NCBI RefSeq assembly: GCF_900103005.1
Contig: NZ_FMWL01000008.1
Span: 62,001 to 126,000 of the forward strand
Source: Acidaminobacter hydrogenoformans DSM 2784
GTDB lineage: Bacteria > Bacillota > Clostridia > Peptostreptococcales > Acidaminobacteraceae
DNA length: 64,000 nucleotides
Direction: 5' to 3'
The position numbers and the translations under genes were made by a program. Shown here one piece after another: positions 18,352 through 27,556 of this stretch. Positions within the stretch are counted from its first letter, which is position 1. Every line of letters starts with the position of its first letter. A model generated the notes under the pieces. That model made no database searches. It was not told the origin of the DNA and saw only the letters and a program-made list of their open reading frames with translations.

Positions 18352-19689
18352 TTAGTAGTCGCCTTGCAGCAGCATAGCGTCTGCGACTTTCATAAAGCTT
18401 GAAATGTTTGCGCCAGCGACGAGGTCGTAACCAAAGCCGTACTGCGCTGCAGCCTCGACGCAATCCTTGTGGATGGTGTCCATGATATCTTTAAGGATGT
18501 TGTCGACTTCTTCGAAAGTCAAGCTCTGGCGCATTGAGTTCTGAGTCATCTCGACAGAAGAGATCGCGACACCGCCTGCGTTGCTGGCCTTCGCCGGCGT
18601 GATCAGGACGCCATTTTTCTTGAGGTATTCAAGAGCTTCGTTCGTGGTTGGCATATTGGCACCCTCTGCGACAGCAATGACACCATTAGCGACGAGCTTT
18701 TCAGCCTTTTCAAGGGTGATATCGTTTTGCGTCGCGCACGGGAAGGCCACATCACATTTGACGTTCCAGATATTCTCCCAGCCCTCAACATATTGAGCAT
18801 GCGGGTGGGTTTTGATGTATTCGCTGATGCGGCCCTTCTTAACTTCTTTAAGATCAATCATGTAAGGAAGATCAATGCCCTGAGCGTCATAGACATAGCC
18901 GGAAGAATCACTCATAGCGACAACTTTAAGGCCCAGCTCAATGGCTTTTTGTGCGGCGTAAAGCGCCACGTTGCCTGAACCGGAGATTACCGCGACTTTA
19001 CCCGCCAGTGGAATATTGTGATGGTCGAACATGGCTTTGGTCAGATAAAGCAGGCCATAACCCGTTGCCTCTGTCCTGACATAAGAACCGCCGTACTCAA
19101 TGTGCTTGCCCGTCAGGACGCCACCTTCGTAGGCCCCGCGAATTCTTTTGTACTGACCATATAAAAAGCCAATTTCTCTGGATCCGACACCAATGTCACC
19201 GGCTGGAACGTCGACGTCCGGACCAATGTGTCTGTAGAGCTCTGTCATGAAGCTTTGGCAGAAACGCATGATCTCTTTGTCGCTCTTTCCTTTTGGATCA
19301 AAATCTGAGCCGCCTTTGCCGCCGCCAATAGGTCTGCCCGTCAGCGTATTTTTAAAAGTCTGCTCAAAGCCAAGGAATTTAAGGATGCTCAGATTGACGG
19401 TTGGGTGGAAGCGCAGCCCGCCTTTATAAGGGCCGCGGGCGCCATTAAACTGGATTCTGAAGCCGCGGTTGACCACCAGCTCGCCTTTGTCGTTGACCCA
19501 CGGTACTCTGAAGATGATCGTGCGCTCCGGCTCGGTCATTCTTTCGAGAATATTCGCTTCTACATAATCTGGTCTTTGTTCAAGAACTGGTGCAATGGAC
19601 ATGAACACTTCCTCGACCGCTTGAATATATTCTGGTTCATGGGCATTCCTCTTTTTTACGTTTGCAAGTGTCTTCTCAAGATAATTCAT
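18352..19689 (-). CDS. gdhA: Glutamate dehydrogenase (NADP-type, hexameric)
   Basis: This enzyme interconverts glutamate with 2-oxoglutarate and ammonia. It is 445 residues, typical of the small hexameric class. GGLRFHPTVNLSILKFLGFEQ and PIGGGKGGSDFDPKGKSD carry the substrate Lys and the family motif. AVISGSGNVALYAAQKAI is the nucleotide-binding loop, with the following strand ending AMSDSSG. That pattern is usual for the NADP-type enzymes, but coenzyme use is not certain. ATG at 19689 has GGAGG 9 nt upstream; a longer frame to 19740 has none. A strong promoter lies 70 nt before the start. It is a single-gene unit. Confidence 0.96.
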   Translation of the reverse strand: MNYLEKTLANVKKRNAHEPEYIQAVEEVFMSIAPVLEQRPDYVEANILERMTEPERTIIFRVPWVNDKGELVVNRGFRIQFNGARGPYKGGLRFHPTVNLSILKFLGFEQTFKNTLTGRPIGGGKGGSDFDPKGKSDKEIMRFCQSFMTELYRHIGPDVDVPAGDIGVGSREIGFLYGQYKRIRGAYEGGVLTGKHIEYGGSYVRTEATGYGLLYLTKAMFDHHNIPLAGKVAVISGSGNVALYAAQKAIELGLKVVAMSDSSGYVYDAQGIDLPYMIDLKEVKKGRISEYIKTHPHAQYVEGWENIWNVKCDVAFPCATQNDITLEKAEKLVANGVIAVAEGANMPTTNEALEYLKKNGVLITPAKASNAGGVAISSVEMTQNSMRQSLTFEEVDNILKDIMDTIHKDCVEAAAQYGFGYDLVAGANISSFMKVADAMLLQGDY

Positions 19690-19765
19690 TTTATAAAACC
19701 TCCATTCAAATTTACGTTTCCGGTTGTGTATATTTATCAACCGTATACTGTATGATTAATTACAG

Positions 19766-19794
19766 ATTCTAAAGGCTAAACACGAATGTGTCAA
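19766..19794 (-). promoter_or_regulatory. Sigma-A promoter of gdhA
   Basis: On the minus strand TTGACA (19794-19789) is followed after exactly 17 nt by TAGAAT (19771-19766). The expected start near 19759 leaves a leader of about 70 nt. Confidence 0.88.
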
Positions 19795-20120
19795 GGCTTA
19801 ATTGCGAGAATATTTTGTCTTTTTGCAGATACAAGCTTCTAAACCACTTGAATTGTACTGATTTTAAACAAAACGTTGAAATTCTACACCTTCGTTTACG
19901 AATCTTTTGGGATGTATAATAATTGTATGCAATTATACCAAAATGCAAATATATTCATCTTTTGCATAAAAGCGTTTTTATAAAATTGCAATTTTTAACG
20001 TTATAAAATTCACTATTCATTACAGATTGTACATACACTTTGAAATTACAGGCTTACAGAAGCTTGATTTTTTTATAAAATTCAAGGCCCTCTCCTTACA
20101 ACACCACTCTTGCCCAAACA
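19795..20120. other. AT-rich gap upstream of gdhA
   Basis: About 325 nt of strongly AT-rich DNA without a credible gene. It contains several TTTGCAT/ATGCAA words and GATTGTACATACAC at 20025-20038, close to the GATTGTATACAC word seen upstream of glmS and gltB. No further promoter or RNA could be recognised. Confidence 0.5.
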
Positions 20121-20165
20121 AAAAATCCGAACATTACCTCTTGAGCAGAGTTAATGTTCGGATTT
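20121..20165 (-). terminator. Terminator downstream of gatB
   Basis: AAATCCGAACATTA pairs exactly with TAATGTTCGGATTT. On the minus strand a T-run follows. It lies about 155 nt after the gatB stop, with no gene between. Confidence 0.85.
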
Positions 20166-20317
20166 ATGCCATCCAGCGGAAATCATCAAATTTTATTTCA
20201 TCACTTCAACAAAACTAACCTATTTTACTTTCACCGCCTGCCCGAAGGCCCATTTCCCAAATCTGACACCGAAATTTCCCCAGAGGATTCCGTGGGTAGC
20301 TTTTTCAGCGCTCTATT

Positions 20318-21757
20318 TCAACGCTCTTTTCCAATCGCCTTTTCCAGGAGCTCCCCTACCAACCTCGGGTTAGCTTTGCCCTTTGTCCGAGCCATAACCT
20401 GACCCACCAAAGACTGAAACGCTTTCTCTTTTCCTTCCTTATACTCAGTGACCGCTTTCAAATTGGATGCTGCGACCTCATCTACAATTGACTGCAGCAG
20501 AATCAAATCGCTGATTTGCCGCAGATCCTGAGCTTCAATAATGGCGTCCGGGTGATCACCGCCGCTCCACATCACGCCGAGCACTTTTTTGCCAATGCCC
20601 ATATGAATGGTCTCGTCCTCAATGCGGTTCACCAGCGCCGCGAGAAGCGTGGCGTCAAACGGCGGCGCGCTGTCACTGGCCTCTTGGTCTCCAAGGAGTC
20701 TGAACACTTCCGTTGTCATGACATTGGCCAGCAGCTTGACATTTGAACACCCCTTAGCGGCCTCTTCAAAATAGTCCGCAATGGCCCGGGAAGACACCAG
20801 CTGCTCCGCATCATAGGCGCTTAGGCCATAATGGTGAATATAATGGGCTTTGCGGGCATCAGGCATTTGGGGAAGTTCAGAGGAAAGCTGTGAGATTTTG
20901 GTGGTGGAGATGACTATAGGCATAAGATCCGGATCAGGGAAATAGCGATAGTCGTGGGCATCCTCCTTGGTCCGCATGGAAACGGACTTTCCGGCGGCCT
21001 GATCCCAGCGACGGGTTTCCTGAACGACTTTCCCGCCAGACAGCACCAAAGCAATCTGCCGCTGAGCCTCGTGTTCGATTGCCTTCTGAATAAAGCTGAA
21101 GGAGTTGAGGTTCTTCATTTCCGTGCGAATGCCAAGGGCCGAGCTGCCCCGCTGACGGACGGACAAGTTCACGTCGCAGCGGAAGGCGCCCTCATTCATC
21201 TTACAATCCGAAATACCCGCATAGATCAGAATGGCCCGCAGCTTTCTCAGATAGGCACCGACCTCTTCCGGGCTGCGGAAGTCCGGCTCGGATACAATTT
21301 CAATCAGCGGCACACCGCCCCGGTTATAATCGATCAGGGTTCCTTCACCGTCATGAATCAGCTTTCCGGCATCCTCTTCAATATGAATGCGGGTAATGCC
21401 TATGCGCCTGGTTTCCCCACGGACTTCAATGTCTATGTAGCCGCCGTGGCAGAGGGGCAGGTCGTATTGGCTGATTTGATAGGCCTTTGGCAGGTCCGGA
21501 TAAAAGTAGTTTTTACGGTCCTGTTTCCCATAGAGGGTGATTTCGCAGTTGGTGGCGATCCCCGCCTTGACCGCCGCGTCCACGACCTTTTCGTTCAGCA
21601 CCGGCAGGGCGCCGGGCAAGCCAAGGCAAACCCGGCAGACCTGGGTGTTCGGCGGCGCGCCAAAAGCTGTCGAACAGCCGCAGAAGATCTTTGTCTCCGT
21701 ATTAAGTTCCACGTGGACCTCAAGTCCCATGACTATTTCGAAATCCTTAGCCGTCAT
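20318..21757 (-). CDS. gatB: Asp-tRNA(Asn)/Glu-tRNA(Gln) amidotransferase subunit B
   Basis: This is the tRNA-binding kinase and transamidase subunit of GatCAB, 479 residues. It opens MTAKDFEIVMGLEVHVELNT and has KIFCGCSTAFGAPPNTQVCRVCLG with zinc-type Cys residues. FYPDLPKAYQISQYDLPLC and EMKNLNSFSFIQKAIEHEA are diagnostic. The C-terminal YqeY-like tail ends VMARTKGKANPRLVGELLEKAI, which fits the family. It overlaps the end of gatA by 11 nt, so the two are co-translated. The downstream end is marked by a terminator at 20121-20165. Confidence 0.97.
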   Translation of the reverse strand: MTAKDFEIVMGLEVHVELNTETKIFCGCSTAFGAPPNTQVCRVCLGLPGALPVLNEKVVDAAVKAGIATNCEITLYGKQDRKNYFYPDLPKAYQISQYDLPLCHGGYIDIEVRGETRRIGITRIHIEEDAGKLIHDGEGTLIDYNRGGVPLIEIVSEPDFRSPEEVGAYLRKLRAILIYAGISDCKMNEGAFRCDVNLSVRQRGSSALGIRTEMKNLNSFSFIQKAIEHEAQRQIALVLSGGKVVQETRRWDQAAGKSVSMRTKEDAHDYRYFPDPDLMPIVISTTKISQLSSELPQMPDARKAHYIHHYGLSAYDAEQLVSSRAIADYFEEAAKGCSNVKLLANVMTTEVFRLLGDQEASDSAPPFDATLLAALVNRIEDETIHMGIGKKVLGVMWSGGDHPDAIIEAQDLRQISDLILLQSIVDEVAASNLKAVTEYKEGKEKAFQSLVGQVMARTKGKANPRLVGELLEKAIGKER

Positions 21758-23213
21758 ATCGCCACCCCCCCACAGACTGTTCGTAGGTATATGCTGCCTT
21801 TATCAATGTTTTTTCGTCGAAAGCTTTTCCAATGAGCTGGAAGCCTATAGGAAGACCACTGGCATCCCGCCCGCAAGGCAGAGAAATCGCCGGGACGCCC
21901 GCAATGTTTATAGGCACGGTGTAAACGTCCTCCATGTACATTTCGAGGGGATCCTTGCTCTTCTCGCCCAGCTTCCAGGCCGTCGTAGGCGCCACTGGGG
22001 ACAGAATCAGGTCGTAGTCCCTGAAAATATCGCTGAATTCTTTGCGGATAAGTCCCCTGACCTGTTGAGCTTTCTTGTAATAGGCGTCGTAATAGCCTGA
22101 GCTGAGGGCATAAGTTCCAAGCAGGATCCGTCGCTTGACCTCTTTGCCAAAGCCCTGGCTGCGGCTCTTGACATACAGATCCCTGAGATCCTCAAACTCA
22201 TCCGCCCTAAAGCCGTACTGCACCCCGTCAAACCGCGCCAGATTCGAGGACGCCTCCGCTGAGGAAATTAAATAGTAGGCCGGCAGCGCATATTCCATAG
22301 TGGTGACGCTGACCTCATCCACATCCGCGCCCAGCAGCTCAAACCGGCGGGCAGCCTCCAGCACGGACGCCTTGACCTCCGGGTGGAGCCCCGGCCCAAA
22401 ATATTCCTTAGGCAGCGCGATCTTCATGCCCTTCATGCCCTTCTCGTCCGCCCTCAGGCTGTCCCTGAAGTCCGGCCAGTCCACCGGCGCGGAGGTGGAG
22501 TCCCTGTGGTCATGGCCCACAATAGCATTCATAACATAAGCGAGATCCGTCACATCCCTGGTCAATGGACCAATCTGGTCCAGCGAGGAAGCAAAGGCGA
22601 CCAGCCCATACCTTGAAACCGCGCCATAGGTAGGCTTCAGCCCCACGACGCCGCAAAAGGCCGCAGGCTGCCGTATGGATCCCCCGGTATCTGACCCCAG
22701 CGTGAAGGCCGCCTGCCCAGACGCCACTGCCGCCGCGGAGCCCCCCGAGCTCCCCCCGGGCACCCTGCCAGGATCCACGGGATTCCGCACGGGTTTCACA
22801 TAAGAATTCTCCGTGGAGGACCCCATGGCGAACTCGTCCATATTGAGTTTCCCAAGGATCACCGCCCCGGCATCCCTGAGCTTATCAACTACCGTCGCGT
22901 CAAAGGGCGACGTATACTGGATCAGCATTTTTGAGGCGCACGTTGTAGGCAAATCCACGGTACACAAATTATCCTTGAGTCCGCCTGGAATGCCCGCCAA
23001 AGCCCCCAAAGCCTCTCCTTTTTGCCTGCGTTCATCAATCCTCAGCGCCTGCCGCAGCGCCCCCTGTCGGTCCACCGTAATCCACGCGCCTATTTCCCCA
23101 TCGACACGATCAATATGGTCAAGATAGTCGCTCACGAGCTCCCGACTCGAAATTTGACCGCTGCCGAGAAGCTCAAGCTGCTCAGATAAGGTATAGGTAT
23201 TGAGTTTTTTCAT
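21747..23213 (-). CDS. gatA: Asp-tRNA(Asn)/Glu-tRNA(Gln) amidotransferase subunit A
   Basis: The glutaminase subunit that releases ammonia from glutamine for transamidation, 488 residues. The amidase signature shows the Lys-Ser-Ser triad: GGLKDNLCT (Lys near residue 76), GGSSGGSAAAVASG (near 151-164) and GSDTGGSIRQPAAFCG (near 172-187). GAGGGGG lies 10 nt before the ATG at 23213. It sits 18 nt after the aspS-gatC fusion gene and overlaps gatB, so aspS-gatC, gatA and gatB form one operon. Glutamine would come from the glutamine synthetase encoded just upstream. Confidence 0.97.
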   Translation of the reverse strand: MKKLNTYTLSEQLELLGSGQISSRELVSDYLDHIDRVDGEIGAWITVDRQGALRQALRIDERRQKGEALGALAGIPGGLKDNLCTVDLPTTCASKMLIQYTSPFDATVVDKLRDAGAVILGKLNMDEFAMGSSTENSYVKPVRNPVDPGRVPGGSSGGSAAAVASGQAAFTLGSDTGGSIRQPAAFCGVVGLKPTYGAVSRYGLVAFASSLDQIGPLTRDVTDLAYVMNAIVGHDHRDSTSAPVDWPDFRDSLRADEKGMKGMKIALPKEYFGPGLHPEVKASVLEAARRFELLGADVDEVSVTTMEYALPAYYLISSAEASSNLARFDGVQYGFRADEFEDLRDLYVKSRSQGFGKEVKRRILLGTYALSSGYYDAYYKKAQQVRGLIRKEFSDIFRDYDLILSPVAPTTAWKLGEKSKDPLEMYMEDVYTVPINIAGVPAISLPCGRDASGLPIGFQLIGKAFDEKTLIKAAYTYEQSVGGWRYDG

Positions 23214-23231
23214 ACACTTCAGGCCCCCTCT

Positions 23232-25331
23232 CTATTCCACAGCTTTTGGCACAAAGTAGCAGCCGTCCTTTTGAGCCGGCGCCACCTTCAGGATCCGCTC
23301 CCGGTCATCTGACGGCATAAGGAGATCCGGACGGAAAACATTTTCAATTGGCATGACGTGAGCCATAGGGTCCAGCCCCGTGACATCCAGCTCGTTCAGC
23401 TTATCCGCAAAAGCTATGATATCCCTGAGGTTGCGTGTCAGCTCTTCTTTCTCCTCGTCATTCAGCTCAAGACGTGCCAGGGCTGCGACGTAATCCACGT
23501 CCGCCTCTGAGACCACAGGTTTTTCCGGCTCCACGTGAACATAATCTTTAAGGCCGGACAGCAGGTCCAGTTCTTTGAGCTGGCTCCGACTGACCCTTGA
23601 AGGACTCTGACTCATAGCGCAGGACCCATCCCGCATCTTTGGAAACGCTATGACGTCCCGGATGCTGTCCGCCCCGGTCGCCAGCATCATCAGACGGTCG
23701 AGACCAAAGGCAAAGCCACCGTGAGGTGGCGCGCCATATTGAAAAGCATCCAGCATAAAGCCAAAGCGTTCCTGGGCACTGGTTTCCGAAAAGCCTAAAA
23801 GCTTGAACATCCGCTTCTGCAGCTCTCTCTGATGAATCCGGATACTGCCGCTGCCAAGCTCCACGCCGTTCAGGACGACGTCATAAGCTTTGGCCCGAAC
23901 CTTGAGGGGCTCCTTTTCCAAAAGCAGCATATCCTCTTCTTTTGGCATGGTAAACGGATGGTGCATGGCCACATAGCGACCAGCTTCAAGATCCCATTCC
24001 AGAAGCGGGAAGTCCGTTACAAGGACAAAGGCAAACGCATCCTTTTTCCTCAGGTGCTTAAGATCCGCCAGGTCGAGCCGGAGGTTTCCAAGGATGGTTC
24101 GGGCAGCCTCCAACTGATCCGCGCTGAAAATAATGAAATCCCCCGGTTCGCCGCCAAGGCGCTGGATCATCTCAACAAGCTCTGCTTCTTTAAAGTATTT
24201 GGTTAACACCGAGTACAGCTCGCCGTTTTCCCGAATGGCAATCCAGGCCATGCCTTTTCCACCGTAAGAAACGGCCTTCTCGGTGAGAAATTCAATTTCC
24301 GTCCGCGTAAGATCCCCATAGCCCTTGGCATTGATGGCCCGGACGACACCGCCCGACTGAGCGACCTTTCTGAAGACCTCAAAGCTGCAGGACGCGGCTA
24401 TGTCCGTAAGCTCCACAATTTCCATGCCAAAGCGCAGGTCCGGCTTGTCCACGCCATACTTGTCCATGGCTTCCTGCCAGGTCATGCGCCGCATAGGCAG
24501 CGGAATGTGTTGGCCCAGGACATTTTGGAAGATATCTGCAAACAAGGCCTCAAGCAGCGCCTGAACATCTTCCTCATCCACGAAGCTCATCTCCAGATCC
24601 ACCTGCGTGAACTCAGGCTGACGGTCTGCCCTGAGATCCTCATCCCTGAAACAGCGGGCCACCTGAAAATAACGGTCGACGCCCCCCACCATGAGGAGCT
24701 GCTTGTAGATCTGAGGGCTCTGAGGCAAAGCGTAAAAGCTGCCCTTGAACACACGGCTCGGTACCAGGTAGTCCCTGGCACCCTCTGGCGTGCTTTTGGT
24801 CAGCACAGGCGTCTCCACTTCAAGAAACTGCTCACGGATCAAAAAATCCCGTACAGCCTGGGTCATTTGCTGGCGCAGCTTGAGATTCTGTAATAGATCC
24901 GGCCGCCGCAGGTCCAGATAACGGTGCTTCAGTCGAAGCTCTTCCCGTACGCCGCTCTTTTCTTCAATGGCGAAAGGGGGCGTTTTAGCTTCCGCCAGGA
25001 TTTTGAGCTTTCTTGCCCGGAGCTCCACCGTACCGGTTTCAAGCAGCGGATTGACCGTTTCAGGATCACGTTTTTCAATCACCCCTTCAACGGCTATGAC
25101 ATACTCGCTGCGTATTCGCTCTGCCTTAATGAAGTCTTCTTCATCCACATACTTCGCGTCAATGACGATCTGAGCCAGTCCAGTCCGGTCCCTGAGGTCA
25201 ATAAATATTACCCCGCCAAGATCCCGCCTGCGCTGGGCCCAGCCCATCAGCACCGCCCCAGAGTCAATGTCCGTTTCCCTGATTTCACCGCAGTAATGAC
25301 TGCGCTTCATACTGCCCAAAGTCTCTGCCAA
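23232..25331 (-). CDS. aspS-gatC: Aspartyl-tRNA synthetase fused to GatC
   Basis: A single 699-residue frame. Residues about 1-595 are a full bacterial AspRS: OB-fold anticodon domain, class II motif 2 in FRDEDLRADRQPEFTQVDLE, the GAD insertion domain, and motif 3 in GFAFGLDRLMMLATG. After the normal AspRS end (SRVSRSQLKELDLL) and a linker, residues 607-699 are a complete GatC. It starts VSEADVDYVAALARLEL and ends PAQKDGCYFVPKAVE. GatC normally is a separate ~95-residue subunit of GatCAB. Fusion to AspRS directly ahead of gatA and gatB points to physical channelling of Asp-tRNA(Asn) to the amidotransferase, which is inference. The TTG start at 25331 is chosen for GGAGG 8 nt upstream; the ATG at 25310 is a weaker alternative. 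Confidence 0.96.
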   Translation of the reverse strand: MAETLGSMKRSHYCGEIRETDIDSGAVLMGWAQRRRDLGGVIFIDLRDRTGLAQIVIDAKYVDEEDFIKAERIRSEYVIAVEGVIEKRDPETVNPLLETGTVELRARKLKILAEAKTPPFAIEEKSGVREELRLKHRYLDLRRPDLLQNLKLRQQMTQAVRDFLIREQFLEVETPVLTKSTPEGARDYLVPSRVFKGSFYALPQSPQIYKQLLMVGGVDRYFQVARCFRDEDLRADRQPEFTQVDLEMSFVDEEDVQALLEALFADIFQNVLGQHIPLPMRRMTWQEAMDKYGVDKPDLRFGMEIVELTDIAASCSFEVFRKVAQSGGVVRAINAKGYGDLTRTEIEFLTEKAVSYGGKGMAWIAIRENGELYSVLTKYFKEAELVEMIQRLGGEPGDFIIFSADQLEAARTILGNLRLDLADLKHLRKKDAFAFVLVTDFPLLEWDLEAGRYVAMHHPFTMPKEEDMLLLEKEPLKVRAKAYDVVLNGVELGSGSIRIHQRELQKRMFKLLGFSETSAQERFGFMLDAFQYGAPPHGGFAFGLDRLMMLATGADSIRDVIAFPKMRDGSCAMSQSPSRVSRSQLKELDLLSGLKDYVHVEPEKPVVSEADVDYVAALARLELNDEEKEELTRNLRDIIAFADKLNELDVTGLDPMAHVMPIENVFRPDLLMPSDDRERILKVAPAQKDGCYFVPKAVE

Positions 25332-25423
25332 GCTGACGACCTCCTTTGATACCTATGTAGTGACTGTTGCTGACGCAGCTGCACCTGTTCAGCCCGCCAT
25401 CAAGCACAAAACAAATGACAAAA

Positions 25424-25460
25424 CAGAAAAGGTGGGGCACCTCAACAGATCCCCCACCCC
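25424..25460 (-). terminator. Terminator of the glutamine synthetase gene
   Basis: GGTGGGG (25431-25437) pairs with CCCCACC (25452-25458). On the minus strand TTTTCTGTTTT follows. It separates glnA from aspS-gatC. Confidence 0.7.
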
Positions 25461-25484
25461 GAATTGTGTTATATATATCCGCTA

Positions 25485-27392
25485 TTAAGCCTCTGTAAAC
25501 AGGTTGTGGCGGTATTCCTGATACAGCGCCTTCAATTGTGTCATTTTGGACATCATTTCGACCTGCAGGGCACTGGCAGTCTCGTAATCAGCCACTTCCA
25601 TGGCTTGCTTGATCCTGGAGAACAGCGCGCTTTCAGCGAGACTGTTTTTCATAAGCTCATTGCGCAGCGAACGTATTTTTTCCCAATTGACGACATCCAA
25701 ATCCGTGATCTCTTCAATGTCATGCAGCTTGACGTAGCGTCTGATTAAATCTTCGTTGGATGGGATGACACGATTTGAAAGCTCTGAAACCCATTGACTC
25801 AAAATGGTCGCCTGATAGGAATCAATGATGGCTGCCGGGAACACCTCCCCGCGCTTCAGAACCGCAAGCTTCCCGTTGGCTCTGCCAAAAGCGCAAAGGT
25901 TCTCCCAGACCGTTCTGGGCGGAACACCAAAAAGCTTATTGCGTTCCTCAGCGTCGTAGTGCTCAAAGACGTCTTCTTCGCTTCTATAAGCGCGATTTTT
26001 CTCCAGATAGCCAGCCTCTTCGCCATAAGCTTTAGACATTTCCTTTTCCAGATTTGCTGCCGTCGATTCGGACTTCAGAACATACAGGATCCCATCCAGC
26101 ATTGCCTGGTAAGCCGCGGCTCCCAGGAGATAAGTGTTGGAAAGCGGGTTTGGCGCCCTAAGCTCAAAGCGTGTCGCCAAAGGATTTTCCGTATCGCGGA
26201 CCAGACCGATCAGGACCGTCCTGTTTCTTGCCGGCATCTCAGGTGTATGCCCCACAGAGGCTACCGTACAAACCGGCGCTTCAAACCCTGGCTTGAGACG
26301 GTTGAAAGCATCATTGGACGAAGTGACGAAAGGGTTCACGACCTCGTAATTCTTGAGGACACCCATCAAAGCCCCCCATCCAAACGCATTCATGTAAGAA
26401 GCCTTCATATCTTTTGGCGCGAAGAGATTGAGCCTCCTGCCAGAATTCAACCTCACCGCAATTCCTAAATGGTGATGCTCGCCGTTGCCCGCAACACCTT
26501 CAATAGGCTTGGCTCTGAAGGTCACCTTGAGACCGTGTCTGAAAAAGACTTCCTGGATAACCTCACGGGCAAACAGCTCATGATCCGCGGATTGTAAGGC
26601 TTCATCATACTTCCAGTCGATTTCAAGCTGCTCCATGATATGGGAAAATTGTCCTTCCCCACCGAGCTGCGCAGGAACGCCGCCCACTTCCTTATGTCCC
26701 ATTTCCGCTTCGAAGCCCAGTCGGTCCAAACTTATCAATGCCTGCTCCAGCGCCGTACGTACCGGTCCTACCGTCCGTTTCCAATATTGCTCCTTGAGTG
26801 TCTGGGATGCGCTGAGCTTTTCATAGTCAGACTTTTGATTCGGTGTCTTGACCCAAAATTCAAGCTCAGTCGCCATGGTCATATAAACCTCATCGATCAT
26901 TTCGTCCGTTCGAATGCCAAGAACGTCACGGGCGTAGGCATTAGTGTTTAGCGCGTTCTTGAGCGTCTCCTTGAAAAAATCCGTGGAGCGCTTCAGCACC
27001 GAGCGCGAACAGACCGGTATCCCGTCGTGGTACAGATAGGCAGGAATCACCAGGGTCCCTACAGGCCTTTGGGACTCCGGATCTTTGTGGGCCATATTAT
27101 AGTCCACGATCCATTTGACGTTTAAATCCGGAATCAAGTCGACCTTGGCATTGTTGATTTCTGCAATCTTTGGCAAATAGACGCTGGAGCCATCTGTTTG
27201 AGCACCATTTTTCAAAAAACCGTCTATGTCGCTGAGCATGACCGAAATCGGAATTTTCTCATCCGTGCTGTTGTTGCCAAGATCAACCGCCATCAGCGAA
27301 ACGAATTTGATTTGCGGGTTGTCCTCAAGCAGCCCCTTGAGCGACACTGCATCGTGCTTGTCCTTTGGAATTACGTGAAGCAAATTGTACAT
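25485..27392 (-). CDS. glnA: Glutamine synthetase, long form (~635 residues)
   Basis: An ATP-dependent enzyme making glutamine from glutamate and ammonia. The N-terminal beta-grasp part has TDGSSVYLPKIAEINNAKVD (about 71-90). The catalytic barrel has MATELEFWVKTP, EMGHKEVGGVPAQLGGEGQF, the KPIEGVAGNGEHHHLGIAVR ATP/metal loop and TRFELRAPNPLSNTYLLG. A C-terminal region of about 150 residues, largely helical (MEVADYETASALQVEMMSKM), makes it longer than class I enzymes (~450) and shorter than classical class III (~700). It therefore belongs to a long clostridial group whose class I do not fix. ATG at 27392 has GGAGG 7-8 nt upstream. It lies between gltD and aspS-gatC with its own promoter and terminator. 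Confidence 0.93.
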   Translation of the reverse strand: MYNLLHVIPKDKHDAVSLKGLLEDNPQIKFVSLMAVDLGNNSTDEKIPISVMLSDIDGFLKNGAQTDGSSVYLPKIAEINNAKVDLIPDLNVKWIVDYNMAHKDPESQRPVGTLVIPAYLYHDGIPVCSRSVLKRSTDFFKETLKNALNTNAYARDVLGIRTDEMIDEVYMTMATELEFWVKTPNQKSDYEKLSASQTLKEQYWKRTVGPVRTALEQALISLDRLGFEAEMGHKEVGGVPAQLGGEGQFSHIMEQLEIDWKYDEALQSADHELFAREVIQEVFFRHGLKVTFRAKPIEGVAGNGEHHHLGIAVRLNSGRRLNLFAPKDMKASYMNAFGWGALMGVLKNYEVVNPFVTSSNDAFNRLKPGFEAPVCTVASVGHTPEMPARNRTVLIGLVRDTENPLATRFELRAPNPLSNTYLLGAAAYQAMLDGILYVLKSESTAANLEKEMSKAYGEEAGYLEKNRAYRSEEDVFEHYDAEERNKLFGVPPRTVWENLCAFGRANGKLAVLKRGEVFPAAIIDSYQATILSQWVSELSNRVIPSNEDLIRRYVKLHDIEEITDLDVVNWEKIRSLRNELMKNSLAESALFSRIKQAMEVADYETASALQVEMMSKMTQLKALYQEYRHNLFTEA

Positions 27393-27417
27393 AAAGACAC
27401 CTCCAAATTAGTCAAGT

Positions 27418-27447
27418 ATTGTAACACCTGAGAGTATGGCATGTCAC
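27418..27447 (-). promoter_or_regulatory. Probable promoter of the glutamine synthetase gene
   Basis: On the minus strand GTGACA (27447-27442) and TACAAT (27423-27418) are 18 nt apart. The predicted start would leave a leader of only about 20 nt. The -35 box differs from consensus at one base. Confidence 0.6.
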
Positions 27448-27480
27448 CACCTCGCCTGCGCCACATTTTCATCTTTTTTA

Positions 27481-27539
27481 TGCCGATGGTCACGAATTTC
27501 ACACTAAAAATCATGTGCTGATGGATGAGACCATCGGCA
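27481..27539. repeat. 11-bp inverted repeat between gltD and glnA
   Basis: TGCCGATGGTC (27481-27491) and GACCATCGGCA (27529-27539) are exact inverted copies 37 nt apart. No T-run follows on the minus strand, so a terminator role for gltD is doubtful. Both arms are copies of a word that is over-represented across the window. Confidence 0.6.
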
Positions 27540-27556
27540 AACGCACTTTTGTTTAT

